This document shows, piece by piece, positions 34,180 through 43,300 of a stretch of 64,000 bases of DNA. Each line of letters begins with the position of its first letter. The first letter of the stretch is position 1. Under the pieces are notes generated by a model, which saw nothing but the letters and a program-made list of their open reading frames with translations, was not told the DNA's origin and searched no databases. The DNA comes from Bradyrhizobium sp. sGM-13 (GTDB lineage Bacteria; Pseudomonadota; Alphaproteobacteria; Rhizobiales; Xanthobacteraceae). The position numbers and the translations under genes were made by a program. Location: positions 248,001 to 312,000 of the forward strand of contig NZ_JAGWDK010000001.1 in the NCBI RefSeq assembly GCF_018398875.1, in the 5' to 3' direction.

Positions 34180-35736
34180 GTGAGATTCAACTTCGATAAT
34201 CACATCCTGGACACTAATCGTCGCGAGCTGCGCCGTGGCGGCGATCTGGTTGCGATGCAGCCGCAAGTATTCGACTTGCTGGTTCACCTAGTGAAGCACC
34301 GCGATCGCGTGGTCAGCCGGGATGATCTCATTGCGCTGGTGTGGGGTGGGCGGATCGTCTCGGACTCCACGCTGGACAGCCGGATCAACGCTGCCCGCAA
34401 TGCGATTGGCGACAACGGAAAGGAACAGAGACTCATCCGCACCATTCCCCGCAAAGGCATTCGCTTCGTCGGCGACGTGAATGGGCCGTGCGATGCACAG
34501 GTCGCATTGCCAATAGAGGCAGAACGGCCTCGTGCGGGACTCGCACTGCCCGACCGGCCGGCAATAGCCGTGCTGCCGTTCGACAATATGAGCGGCGACC
34601 AGGAGCAGGAGTATTTCTCCGACGGAATTAGCGAGGACATCATCACTGCGTTGTCGAAATTGCGCTGGTTCTTCGTGATCGCGCGCAACTCGTCATTCAC
34701 CTATAAAGGCAAGCCGGTGCATATGAGGCAGGTCGCTGCCGAGCTTGGCGTGCGCTATGTAGTCGAAGGCAGTGTGCGAAGAAGCGGCGACCGCGTACGC
34801 ATCACCGCTCAGCTCAACGACACGGCAACCGGCAGCCACATCTGGGCGGAGCACTACGACCGCGACCTGACTGACGTATTCGCGATACAGGACGAGATCA
34901 CGGACGCCATTGTCGCCGCGATCGAGCCGCAGATTTACGCCGCGGAGAGTTTTCGCAGCCAGCGCAAGCCACCCAACAGTATCGATGCATGGGACCTGGT
35001 GATGCGGGCGCTGTCGCATCACTGGTGTGTAACGCGATCCGACAGCCTCGCCGCGCAAGCGCTACTGGAACGCGCCATTGCACTCGACCCGGACTATGGC
35101 CAGGCGCTGGCGCTGTTCGCGACCAACCATATGTTCGGCGTGCATCTCGGCTGGACGGATCTTGCAACTTCAGCCCCCATCGCCGAGCAAGCGGCATTGG
35201 CGGCGATTGCCGCCGACAGCGAGGATGCCTGGGCCCATACGGCCCACGGCAGCGTGTATTTCTCCACGCGCCGGCTCGACCGTTCGCTGGCCGAGTTCGA
35301 ACTGGCGCTCCAGCTCAACCCGAACTTCTCCCTCGCGCAGGGATATTACGCGCTGGGGCTATCCTATACCGGGCGATGGATGGACGCCTATGCGGCGACG
35401 CAACGCGCCATCCGCCAGAGTCCCCGGGATCCCTCTTCGGCGATCTATTATGGCGTTGCCGCCTATGCCCAGTTCGTCGGCCGGAACTATCAGGAAGCCA
35501 TCGCACTGGCGCGCGAGGCGACGCGTCAGCGCGGCGACCTCACCGGGGCCTATCGGGTGCTGACGGTCGCCGCCGGCATGACCGGCCAGATCGAACTCGC
35601 GCGGGCTGCGCTTCAGGAATTGCGCCGGGCCCAGCCGAATATCTCGCTCGCCTGGATCGCGACGCAGTTACCCTGGAAGCTCGATGCCGATCGCGAGCAC
35701 TATCTCGAAGGCTTTCGCCGCGCCGGATTGGAATGA
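34180..35736 (+). CDS. Winged-helix regulator with TolB-like and TPR domains (CadC/adenylate-cyclase-associated type)
   Basis: About 518 residues in three parts. Residues 1-100 are an OmpR-type winged helix (VFDLLVHLVKHRDRVVSRDDLI, TLDSRINAARNAIGDNG, IRTIPRKGIRFVG). Residues ~125-245 are a TolB-like domain (IAVLPFDNMSGDQEQEYFSDGI). The rest is TPR repeats (ALDPDYGQALALF, ALQLNPNFSLAQGYYALG). No membrane segment is seen, so it is a soluble DNA-binding sensor. The GTG at 34180 is preferred over a TTG at 34150. It is divergent from the MddA-like gene, which may be a target. Confidence 0.82.
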   Translation: MRFNFDNHILDTNRRELRRGGDLVAMQPQVFDLLVHLVKHRDRVVSRDDLIALVWGGRIVSDSTLDSRINAARNAIGDNGKEQRLIRTIPRKGIRFVGDVNGPCDAQVALPIEAERPRAGLALPDRPAIAVLPFDNMSGDQEQEYFSDGISEDIITALSKLRWFFVIARNSSFTYKGKPVHMRQVAAELGVRYVVEGSVRRSGDRVRITAQLNDTATGSHIWAEHYDRDLTDVFAIQDEITDAIVAAIEPQIYAAESFRSQRKPPNSIDAWDLVMRALSHHWCVTRSDSLAAQALLERAIALDPDYGQALALFATNHMFGVHLGWTDLATSAPIAEQAALAAIAADSEDAWAHTAHGSVYFSTRRLDRSLAEFELALQLNPNFSLAQGYYALGLSYTGRWMDAYAATQRAIRQSPRDPSSAIYYGVAAYAQFVGRNYQEAIALAREATRQRGDLTGAYRVLTVAAGMTGQIELARAALQELRRAQPNISLAWIATQLPWKLDADREHYLEGFRRAGLE

Positions 35737-35756
35737 GCTTTCGCGACCGGCCTCGA

Positions 35757-36809
35757 TTACTGCTGCTTTTCCCAGAACGACAGCAATCCCTGCGAGGCTG
35801 AGCCTCCGATCACGCAGGGAATTCCAACTGCGACCTGCCCCAACGCAGCCGCAGAGACGCAACCGAGCGCAACCGCGCCGACGCCAACCTGACCCCAGAA
35901 GCTGAGATCCCGGCGGCTATCGGAGCCCTTGGTCTTGAGTTCATCCACGGCGGCCAGCGCATCCTTGCGGAGAGCAGCGATCTGCACCGTGTCCGCCGCC
36001 TCAACTACTTCGGCAAGCGGTGCCTTGACTGTCGCCGGTTGCCTTGCGAGTTCGCTGCGGAGATATTCGCGCAAACTTGCATCACGAATCGCGTAGCTTG
36101 CCAACGTATAGCGCGCCATGCTTCCGACCGTCAGCTTGTCGATCGTGTCTCGGCTCTTGCTCCATGGCAGCATCTGGATAATGCGCTGGACCGGGGCGTG
36201 CGAGCCGGTCGCAAAATAGTAGCCCCACAGCGTATCCAGCAAATCCTGGTTGCTCGCCAGCGTGAGCGTCGTGTTCAGCTTCCGCTCGTCCTTGGCAAAC
36301 GGATTCTTGGTGAAGGCGCTGCGCAACTTGTCCATCATGCCGGGCTTTGCCTCTTCCAGCGGGATTTCGGCCAAAGTCGGCAGCTTGCCCGCCAGATAGC
36401 TGTCGATCATGACCCGCCTGCCCGGCATTCGTGGCGCGACCCGGCGCAAAACGTTTCTCCAGTCAGGCAGCCCCGAATAGGCGATGGCGCGGACGATCAC
36501 CCATTCGTCTTCCGGCCGAACGGGGAAGAAACTGGCAATCAGTTGCTCAGCCTTGGCTGGGTTGGAACCGATCGCGCCGGCGATAAAGCCGAGATAGATC
36601 CCGGCATTCTCCGGCTCCTTGAACGTCTGCGAATGAAACAGTACGCGCACGGCTGCCGGGACATGGGCATAATCCGGCTTGGCCCGATAGTTATAGATCC
36701 ATTGCTGGACCACCCCGAGCGAGGCGCGCGGATCGACCTCCGGCGCCTTCTCTGCATGCGCGGGCTGAATCAGCATGAGCGCAGCGGCAATGAAGGCGGC
36801 ATATCGCAT
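35757..36809 (-). CDS. Exported hypothetical protein
   Basis: A 350-residue protein with a clear signal peptide (MRYAAFIAAALMLIQPAHA, cleaved before EK). The mature part is mainly helical. The C-terminus contains a hydrophobic glycine-rich hairpin (GQVGVGAVALGCVSAAALGQ) that could insert into a membrane. The ATG at 36809 is chosen over the long upstream frame, which lacks a leader. It converges with the TPR regulator. Family not recognised. Confidence 0.7.
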   Translation of the reverse strand: MRYAAFIAAALMLIQPAHAEKAPEVDPRASLGVVQQWIYNYRAKPDYAHVPAAVRVLFHSQTFKEPENAGIYLGFIAGAIGSNPAKAEQLIASFFPVRPEDEWVIVRAIAYSGLPDWRNVLRRVAPRMPGRRVMIDSYLAGKLPTLAEIPLEEAKPGMMDKLRSAFTKNPFAKDERKLNTTLTLASNQDLLDTLWGYYFATGSHAPVQRIIQMLPWSKSRDTIDKLTVGSMARYTLASYAIRDASLREYLRSELARQPATVKAPLAEVVEAADTVQIAALRKDALAAVDELKTKGSDSRRDLSFWGQVGVGAVALGCVSAAALGQVAVGIPCVIGGSASQGLLSFWEKQQ

Positions 36810-37046
36810 GTGATGCTCCTGCGAGCGCCGACGCCTGCGCGGTTCCTGCGCGAGCGTCCGAGGCTCTCTCGATGGCGAAGCATGATGCGTGCATTGCGAC
36901 AATTCTGAGAAAATCGACATTAACAAAAGACGCCTAAATTGTGGCGCGTCGCGAAAAGGTTGCCCGCACCTCACCTTATCCCAGACATTTTTTCGCCCCG
37001 CGCGGGCAATTCGATCTCAGCCGATCAACTGGGAGTCCAGCGGGAC

Positions 37047-39392
37047 GTGGAGATCAGACGCATCACGCAGCGCAACCGACCGTTCCGATCGGGGGTGGCC
37101 GTTTGCCGGCTTACCGGCGCCCTCGGCTTGATTTTCGCGACGCCGGTCGTCACCGAAGCCGCGCCGCCATCGCAAGATACGATCATCGTCGAAGGCAACC
37201 GCCGCGTCGACGCCGAGGCTGTACGCTCACACTTTCATCCAACCGCCGACGGACATTTCGATGATGCCGCGCGTGATGCGGCGCTGAAAGCACTGATCGC
37301 AACCGGTCTGTTCGAGAAAGTTTCCATCGAACGCGCCGGCGATCGGCTTGTGGTGCATTTGTCCGAAGCGCCCGTGCTTGATCGCGTCGCGTTCGAAGGC
37401 AACAAGAAGGTCAAGGACACCGACCTCGCCGCAGCCATTGAATCCAAGCCGCGCGGCTCGCTGCAACGCGCCACCGTGCAGTCCGATGTCGGCCGCATTA
37501 TCGAGGCCTACCGGCGTGTCGGCCGCGCCGAGGTCAGCGTCGATCCGCAAATCATCGACCGCGGCAACGGCCGGGTCGACCTCATCTATGCCGTAACGGA
37601 GGGCGCAAAGACTCCGGTACAGCGGATCGATTTCACGGGCAACAAGGCCTTCGGCAAGCGACAGCTCAGTGCCGTAATCAAGACCTCCGCCACCCATATG
37701 CTGAGTTTTCTGACCGGCGGTAACGTCTACGATCCCGACCGCGTCGCGCAAGACCAGGAACAGCTACGGCTCTACTACCGCAGCAAAGGCTATGCCGACG
37801 TCAGCGTGTCAACGGCAAAGGCGGAGTATGATCCGGCGGCGAAGGGGTTCACGCTGAACTTCGCAATCGACGAAGGCCCGCTTTATCACTTCCGGGAAGT
37901 CAGCGTCGCCTGCAACGTTCCGGGAATGGACTGCGACAAGCTTCGTGGCCTTCCCACCGCCCATCCAGGCGCGGTGTTCGACGGCAACACGCTGGACAAG
38001 ACCACTGAGCTGCTAGCGATCGAAATGGCAAAGCTCGGCTATCCCTTTGCCCAGGCGACGCCGCGACTCACCCGTGATGCCGCAGCGCAACGCATCGATG
38101 TTGCCTTCGTGATCGAACAGGGGCCTCGAGCCTATGTCGAGCGGATCGAAATTCACGGCAACACGCGGACCCGCGACTACGTGATCCGACGCGAATTCGA
38201 TATCGCCGAAGGCGATCCCTACAACAAGACATTGATAGATCGGGCCGAACGGCGCCTGAAAAACTTGAACTACTTCAAGACGGTGAAAATATCGAACCGG
38301 CCGGGCTCGGCGCCGGATCATGTCATCCTCGATGTCGAGGCGGTTGACCAGGCAACCGGTGATTTCAACATCGCCGGCGGCTACTCGACTGTCGACGGTG
38401 CGCTCGTCGAGGTCAAAGTAGGCGAGCGAAATTTCTACGGCACGGGCAAGAATGTGCAGGCCACCTTCACGTACGGCCAATATGCGCGCGGCATCAACCT
38501 GGCCGCGTCCGAACCGTATTTTCTCGGCACCAAGGTCGCCGCGGGAATCGAACTTTTCGGTCGTCAGAACGACGCCAATAGCTACCAATCCTACGGCAGC
38601 ACCACCTACGGCGCGAGGCTGCAACTGGGCACGCCGATCAACGAGGAGCTCGGCGTGCAGTGGCGCTACTCGATTTACAATCAGAACATCACGCTATCGC
38701 CGAACAGCTCCGGCCTGACGCCCTCGTTGGCCGTCCGGCAGGCGGCCGCCGCCGGCCCGACGTGGGTCTCCGCCCCCGGCAGTACGACGACCTACAGTAC
38801 GCTCGACAACACAAAGAGCCCAACCAGCGGAATCAGATCGCAGCTCAGCCAGGATCTGGCCGGACTGGGTGGCGACGTAAAATTCCTGAAGACCACGGAA
38901 GACGTGCGCTATTACAAATCGCTCAATAGCGATCTTGTCGGCATGGTGCGCGCCCAGGGCGGCTACGTCACCGGTTGGGGCGGTCAGCAGGTGCCGCTGA
39001 TGAATAATTTCTTCGGCGGCCCGACCATGGTGCGTGGATTTGCCCCGAACGGATTCGGCCCACGCGACCTGACGCCGGGCACCACAATGGATAACGTCGG
39101 CGGCAGCGCCTATTGGGCAACGACCGCCGAACTGCAGAGCGCGATTCCCGGCGTGCCCAACGAATACGGCCTCCGGGCCACGGCCTTCGTCGACGCCGGC
39201 AGTGTATTCCGCTACAGCGGATCGACGGCATCGCTTCAGGTCGCCAACAAGAATGTCGTGCGCTCGTCGGTCGGTGCCGGCCTGACCTGGGCCTCGCCAT
39301 TCGGCGCCCTGACCGTCGACTATGCCGTGCCGTTGACGAAGGCGGCCTATGACGTGGTGCAGCCTCTTCGCTTCAGCGCGGGAGGGTTTTGA
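37047..39392 (+). CDS. BamA/Omp85-family outer-membrane assembly protein (paralogue)
   Basis: About 781 residues: a signal-like leader, then five POTRA repeats (~45-395; IIVEGNRRVDAEAVRSHF, VAFEGNKKVKDTDL, IDFTGNKAFGKRQL, IEIHGNTRTRDYVIRREF). A C-terminal 16-strand barrel follows, with loop-6 motif MVRGFAPNGFGPRDL and the terminal signal ending in Phe (RFSAGGF). Omp85 proteins insert beta-barrels in the outer membrane. The core BamA gene normally sits with lpxD/fabZ; here it stands alone, so this is probably a second copy. The GTG start at 37047 is uncertain; a TTG at 36939 is in frame. Confidence 0.85.
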   Translation: MEIRRITQRNRPFRSGVAVCRLTGALGLIFATPVVTEAAPPSQDTIIVEGNRRVDAEAVRSHFHPTADGHFDDAARDAALKALIATGLFEKVSIERAGDRLVVHLSEAPVLDRVAFEGNKKVKDTDLAAAIESKPRGSLQRATVQSDVGRIIEAYRRVGRAEVSVDPQIIDRGNGRVDLIYAVTEGAKTPVQRIDFTGNKAFGKRQLSAVIKTSATHMLSFLTGGNVYDPDRVAQDQEQLRLYYRSKGYADVSVSTAKAEYDPAAKGFTLNFAIDEGPLYHFREVSVACNVPGMDCDKLRGLPTAHPGAVFDGNTLDKTTELLAIEMAKLGYPFAQATPRLTRDAAAQRIDVAFVIEQGPRAYVERIEIHGNTRTRDYVIRREFDIAEGDPYNKTLIDRAERRLKNLNYFKTVKISNRPGSAPDHVILDVEAVDQATGDFNIAGGYSTVDGALVEVKVGERNFYGTGKNVQATFTYGQYARGINLAASEPYFLGTKVAAGIELFGRQNDANSYQSYGSTTYGARLQLGTPINEELGVQWRYSIYNQNITLSPNSSGLTPSLAVRQAAAAGPTWVSAPGSTTTYSTLDNTKSPTSGIRSQLSQDLAGLGGDVKFLKTTEDVRYYKSLNSDLVGMVRAQGGYVTGWGGQQVPLMNNFFGGPTMVRGFAPNGFGPRDLTPGTTMDNVGGSAYWATTAELQSAIPGVPNEYGLRATAFVDAGSVFRYSGSTASLQVANKNVVRSSVGAGLTWASPFGALTVDYAVPLTKAAYDVVQPLRFSAGGF

Positions 39393-39948
39393 CCGGAACA
39401 GGATGCTCCGTCGCGAATCCGTACAACAGCGCCAACCGGTCGAGGCATTCGCGCAATCGCCTTGAAAAATAGTCATGCCATCGCTTGGTGCGCAGTCCCC
39501 TCCGCTCGCCGACCTGTTCCATCGTCATTCCCTGGACCAGGACGTCATGCACCAGCGCCGAGCCGTCCGCCCCAAGTTCGCGCTCGGCACGGTTCAACCG
39601 CAGCACGGCCTTGCGTTGACCCTCGGTGATCGGTTCGCGTCGCTGCCCGCCATCGACATATTCCCGGGTCGGATCGACCGCGCGCGGGCCGCGCTCCGCC
39701 TTCTCCCAGTCGCTCTGGAACGCCCTCCCCGCCTGATACTGCGCCTCGTCGATCTGGCGGTGGGAATGTAATCGAGCGAGGGGGTCGTTGCGAATCGAAC
39801 GCAAGGCAACGATCTTCTCGCCCGGCTCCAACGCCACCGGGTTGTCGACCTCGACGGTTGCGACTTCGGCATTGCGTAACAAATCGCGCGACCTTCGGTC
39901 GTGCGCCTTGGCGGGATTGTACGGCTTTCGGCGTTTAGCTCTCGGCAT
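39373..39948 (-). CDS. Phage-like hypothetical regulator, helical C-terminus
   Basis: A 191-residue basic protein starting MPRAKRRKPYNPAKAHDRRS behind AGGAG. The C-terminal half has a helix-turn-helix-like order: LVHDVLVQGMTMEQVGERRG then RTKRWHDYFSRRLRECLDRLALLYGF, as in sigma-like or DUF6456-type regulators of rhizobial phages. It lies 46 bases after the GcrA-like gene in the same direction and overlaps the BamA paralogue tail-to-tail by 20 bases. Function inferred from context only. Confidence 0.6.
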   Translation of the reverse strand: MPRAKRRKPYNPAKAHDRRSRDLLRNAEVATVEVDNPVALEPGEKIVALRSIRNDPLARLHSHRQIDEAQYQAGRAFQSDWEKAERGPRAVDPTREYVDGGQRREPITEGQRKAVLRLNRAERELGADGSALVHDVLVQGMTMEQVGERRGLRTKRWHDYFSRRLRECLDRLALLYGFATEHPVPVKTLPR

Positions 39949-39994
39949 CTGATATGCTCCTTGATACGGTGAATTTCGGTATCGACCCGGAGTT

Positions 39995-40690
39995 CTATTC
40001 GGTTGATGCGCTCGATATCTCGTCGCGCAGCAATTCGGACAAATCATCCCGCCGGCCGCAGCCTCCCGGCTGAAGTCCGATCAGCGCACGCAGGTGAGCG
40101 ATCCGGTGGCGACGCGGCAGCCGTTTCAACCTGTCGGCCACGCATGTGACAGCAACGTTCGTCATACCGTCTCCAACATCCGCAGCAGAGCGCTCCGCGT
40201 GTTCGGACGGCACGACCGGATTGCGACTCAAATGAAAATGCGGCGCGCAGTAAGCCGAACCCGGGCGGCGCGGATGACCGCAGAAAGTAATAACCTCACT
40301 CTCCTCATCGCCGCCATAGGGGTAGCGGCAGTCACCACTCTCCAGCTCGGTCAGGGAGATGTGCCGTGGCTCGATCGCCGCGCAGCGCAGCTTGAGCGGC
40401 TTGATCTCCTTAAACAACGGCACCGGCCAGACAAGCGCAGACGTCATGGAATCACTGGCACGAGGTTCTCCGATGTCGTGCAGGTCCGCCGGCTTGGTGG
40501 GCATAGACGGTTGCAGACGACCGTCAGCTCCTAGTCCGAGGCGCCGTGCGCGCCCGAGCGCTGCACTGCGAGTGTAGAACGTATTGAATCGTGAATTGAT
40601 CGCTCGCGCGGCCTCCGAATAGCTCATGCCTTTGGCAAGAAGTTCCCGCAGCGCGTCCGAGTGCTCGGGCGCCCAGTTCGACAGTTCCAT
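39995..40690 (-). CDS. GcrA-family transcription regulator, variant form
   Basis: A 231-residue protein. The N-terminal WAPEHSDALRELLAKGMSYSEAARAINSRF and TRSAALGRARRLGLG match the GcrA DNA-binding region. The central ISLTELESGDCRYPYGGD ... TFCGHPRRPGSAYCAPHF matches the zinc-like C-terminal part. GcrA controls cell-cycle genes from methylated sites in alphaproteobacteria, and phages carry GcrA-like proteins too. This copy is longer than cellular GcrA (~170) and sits beside a phage-type repressor with shared operators, so a mobile-element origin is likely. Confidence 0.78.
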   Translation of the reverse strand: MELSNWAPEHSDALRELLAKGMSYSEAARAINSRFNTFYTRSAALGRARRLGLGADGRLQPSMPTKPADLHDIGEPRASDSMTSALVWPVPLFKEIKPLKLRCAAIEPRHISLTELESGDCRYPYGGDEESEVITFCGHPRRPGSAYCAPHFHLSRNPVVPSEHAERSAADVGDGMTNVAVTCVADRLKRLPRRHRIAHLRALIGLQPGGCGRRDDLSELLRDEISSASTE

Positions 40691-40736
40691 CTTGTTGTCC
40701 TTGCTCTTGTCAACGCCGCCCGATGCCGGCAATCAA

Positions 40737-40811
40737 TTTCTGATATTCCGAAATAAAAGTCAAGCTTGATTTCTGATAATCGGAACTGCTATTGTTTCTG
40801 AAATTCGGAAA
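40737..40811. promoter_or_regulatory. Three 17-bp operators between the GcrA-like and repressor genes
   Basis: TTTCTGATATTCCGAAA (40737-40753), TTTCTGATAATCGGAAC (40770-40786) and TTTCTGAAATTCGGAAA (40795-40811) are imperfect palindromes of the form TTTCYGANNNTCNGAAA. The third overlaps the AAGGAG ribosome site of the repressor gene. The arrangement between divergent genes recalls a phage operator region. Confidence 0.8.
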
Positions 40812-40820
40812 GGAGTGACC

Positions 40821-41459
40821 ATGCTGGACATCAGGTTGATCGAGCGGGGCCTGGAGAAGCCGGGCAAGACCAAGGGCGGATTGGCCGCCGCGATGGGCGT
40901 TCGTCCCGGCGCGGTTTCGGAAATCCTGTCCGGGATACGGCTGATTAAGGCGTCTGAAATAGCGCCTATCATCGAATATCTCGAACTGAATTCGGTGCCG
41001 ATCATGGGTCGGGTGGGCGCCGGCGCCTCGATCGAGCCGGAATACGAGCAGGTGCCGCCGGAAGGCCTCGGCGAAGTCGAACTGCCCTTCCCGATCGCGG
41101 AAGAAACCATCGCCTTCGAGGTGGCCGGCGATTCCATGCTGCCAAAGTACGAAAACGGCGATGTTATCGTCGTTTACCGAGAGCAGCGCCACCCGCTGTC
41201 GAGCTTCTACGGCGAGGAGGCCGCGGTCCGCCTGAAGACCGGCGAGCGCTATTTGAAGACGATCTCGCGCGGAAGGTCCCCAGCGTCGGTCAACCTGACG
41301 AGCTTCAATGCCAAGCCGATCACCGGCGTAAAGCTGGAATGGATCGGCGAGATCTGCGTCACCCTGCCGAGGGGCCAGATCGAACGATTGCGCAACAAGG
41401 CCGCAGCCCGCTCGCGCAAGGCAGCAAGGGCGGTCGGCGGACGCGCGTCGGAAAAGTAA
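40821..41459 (+). CDS. CI/LexA-like repressor with S24 peptidase domain
   Basis: A 212-residue repressor. The N-terminal helix-turn-helix (~15-50; KGGLAAAMGVRPGAVSEILSGIR) is followed by a linker with the GRVGAGA segment, where LexA-type proteins cut themselves. The S24 serine peptidase has Ser in GDSMLPKYENGD and Lys in VRLKTGERYLK. Such repressors silence prophage promoters and are inactivated during the SOS response. The ATG at 40821 is 5 bases past AAGGAG; the GTG at 40815 is rejected. It probably binds the 17-bp sites before itself and before 41630. Confidence 0.88.
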   Translation: MLDIRLIERGLEKPGKTKGGLAAAMGVRPGAVSEILSGIRLIKASEIAPIIEYLELNSVPIMGRVGAGASIEPEYEQVPPEGLGEVELPFPIAEETIAFEVAGDSMLPKYENGDVIVVYREQRHPLSSFYGEEAAVRLKTGERYLKTISRGRSPASVNLTSFNAKPITGVKLEWIGEICVTLPRGQIERLRNKAAARSRKAARAVGGRASEK

Positions 41460-41532
41460 TCAAGGCAGCTTTCGCCTTCCGAATCAACAAGTCCTGCTGA
41501 GGCGCGACCGTCTCACTGACCCCTGCCTGTAA

Positions 41533-41580
41533 TTTCTGTTTTTCGGAATTTTCGCTTGACTTATTTCCGATTTTCAGAAA
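41533..41580 (+). promoter_or_regulatory. Promoter with two further copies of the 17-bp operator
   Basis: TTTCTGTTTTTCGGAAT (41533-41549) and TTTCCGATTTTCAGAAA (41564-41580) share the operator form found upstream of the repressor gene. A -35-like TTGACT at 41556-41561 lies between them. A plausible -10 (AATACT, about 41579-41584) overlaps the second operator, so binding would block transcription of the 91-residue gene that follows. Confidence 0.75.
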
Positions 41581-41629
41581 TACTCTCCTCATCGATTCCG
41601 ACGCGCGGGATAAGGGTCAGATCGCCAGC

Positions 41630-41905
41630 ATGCAATATTTCGTCGTGATGATCGACTACGGCCGCCGCGGTCGCGAGGCCATTGTTGATCCGGAAATCAC
41701 GAGACGCGAGGTCGTCTCCCGGGTCGCGTCGGGTGAATACCGCAATATCAGCTTCATCCACGAAATCGCGGATTGCTCGGTTGAGGACATCACGGCCGAT
41801 ATTCTGAGCGAGGCGGCCCTTCCCGACATCGGCGCGACGGGCGCCGATCTGCAGGCCAGCCATTTCGATCACATCCGAGATCTGCGCAAGCACGAGAGCG
41901 CGTGA
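41630..41905 (+). CDS. 91-residue repressor-controlled small protein
   Basis: A small acidic protein starting MQYFVVMIDYGRRGREAIVD, with RREVVSRVASGEYRNISFIH and ITADILSEAALPDIG. It is likely a single alpha/beta domain. Two operators cover its promoter, so it should be released together with loss of the repressor. Function not recognised. The next 165 bases to the OpgC gene show nothing clear. Confidence 0.68.
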   Translation: MQYFVVMIDYGRRGREAIVDPEITRREVVSRVASGEYRNISFIHEIADCSVEDITADILSEAALPDIGATGADLQASHFDHIRDLRKHESA

Positions 41906-42070
41906 TCACGTTCGGTCACGCTATTCCCTCAAAACATTGTGATTACTGGGCGGGCTTTGATCGCCGACAACTTACTTAACTATTCTTCACGCAAAGTCTA
42001 TTCGGACAGCGCGGACGATCGCACTAGATTCGCGATTCGATTTCTCCGACATGTAAAGTCTTAGCCAACA

Positions 42071-43258
42071 ATGCATCCGTCAATGAAGGCCGAGCTCGCC
42101 GCGCGCGACCGCGATCTCCGACTCTGTCTCCTGCTTGGCATCGCGGCCTGGTTTCTCTTTCTGGATCACGTGCCGCACAATGCGGTGAGCCTGCTGACCA
42201 TGCGCAATTTCGGCTTCAGCGGCGCTACCGACCTGTTTGTATTCATCGGCGGCTACACGGCCGCGATCCTCTATGGAAAAATGATGCTGGAACGCGGTTT
42301 CGTCGTGTCCGCGACCCGCGTTTTCAAGCGCCTGTGGCAGCTTTACGCCACTTACGTCGTTTTGTTCGTGATCTATATCGAACTGATCGGATATGTCGCG
42401 CGCAGATCCCGCGCCCCCGAACTGATCGGCGAGTTCAATGTTACGGGGATCGTCGACCATGCGATCCGGACGCTGATTCACGGCCTGCTGCTTCAGGCCA
42501 AGCCGCTCAATCTCGACGTGCTGCAACTGTTCATCGTGCTGATGGCGTTCTTTCCGATCGTGCTGTTCGGCATGATGCGGCGGCCGAATCTCACGATCGC
42601 CGGATCGATTGGTCTCTACTTCGCATCCCGGCTGCTCGACTGGAATCTGTCTTCGTTTCCGGACGGACGCTGGCATCTCAACCCGTTCTCCTGGCAGCTC
42701 CTGTTTGTGCTCGGCGCCTGGTTAGCGCTAGGTGCTGCCAGCCAGGTGCACGCCATACGCACCCTCCAGGGCCTCGCAATTCTGCGCGCCGCGGCATGGC
42801 TGTACCTGCTCTTTGCGCTGGTCGTCACCGTTGCAGGGAAGTTTCCGCAAGCTGGCATTGTGCCGGATTTCCTGCCCGATACCTTTCCTTCGAACGATGG
42901 GGAGAACCTTGCCTCCTACAGGGTGCTTCATTTCCTGGCGCTCGCCTTTCTCTTTACCTACATGGTGCCGCGGAACTGGCGCGGATTCCGATGGCAGGCG
43001 TTACAGCCTATCATGAAGTGCGGCCAGGAATGGCTGGCGGTGTTCTGCGCCGGGGTGTTTCTCTCGTTTGCCGCGCATCTCGTCCTGATCACAGGCCCGG
43101 ATTCGCTTGCCCTGCATGTGCTGGTCAGCTTCGCCGGGATTTTGATCATGATAGCCATCGCCTACTATGTGGCATGGTCCAAACAGCAGGATCACAAGCC
43201 CGCATTCCGGATGCGGGGAATGACGGAGCTGCCGAAGGAAGGCCGGTTCGCGAAGTAG
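42071..43258 (+). CDS. opgC: OpgC-family membrane protein
   Basis: A 395-residue protein with about ten hydrophobic segments. The start FLFLDHVPHNAVSLLTMRNFGFSGATDLFVFIGGYTAAILYG is typical of OpgC (PF10129), which adds succinyl or related groups to periplasmic glucans. ARDRDLRLCLLLGIAAWF forms the first helix. A later ATG (42083) is an alternative start. It is monocistronic. Cyclic or linear osmoregulated glucan modification is the likely role; no glucan synthase gene is adjacent. Confidence 0.85.
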   Translation: MHPSMKAELAARDRDLRLCLLLGIAAWFLFLDHVPHNAVSLLTMRNFGFSGATDLFVFIGGYTAAILYGKMMLERGFVVSATRVFKRLWQLYATYVVLFVIYIELIGYVARRSRAPELIGEFNVTGIVDHAIRTLIHGLLLQAKPLNLDVLQLFIVLMAFFPIVLFGMMRRPNLTIAGSIGLYFASRLLDWNLSSFPDGRWHLNPFSWQLLFVLGAWLALGAASQVHAIRTLQGLAILRAAAWLYLLFALVVTVAGKFPQAGIVPDFLPDTFPSNDGENLASYRVLHFLALAFLFTYMVPRNWRGFRWQALQPIMKCGQEWLAVFCAGVFLSFAAHLVLITGPDSLALHVLVSFAGILIMIAIAYYVAWSKQQDHKPAFRMRGMTELPKEGRFAK

Positions 43259-43300
43259 TTCGCGCCGGCATCTTGCCTTCCTTCCCCGCACCGCGGTCCC

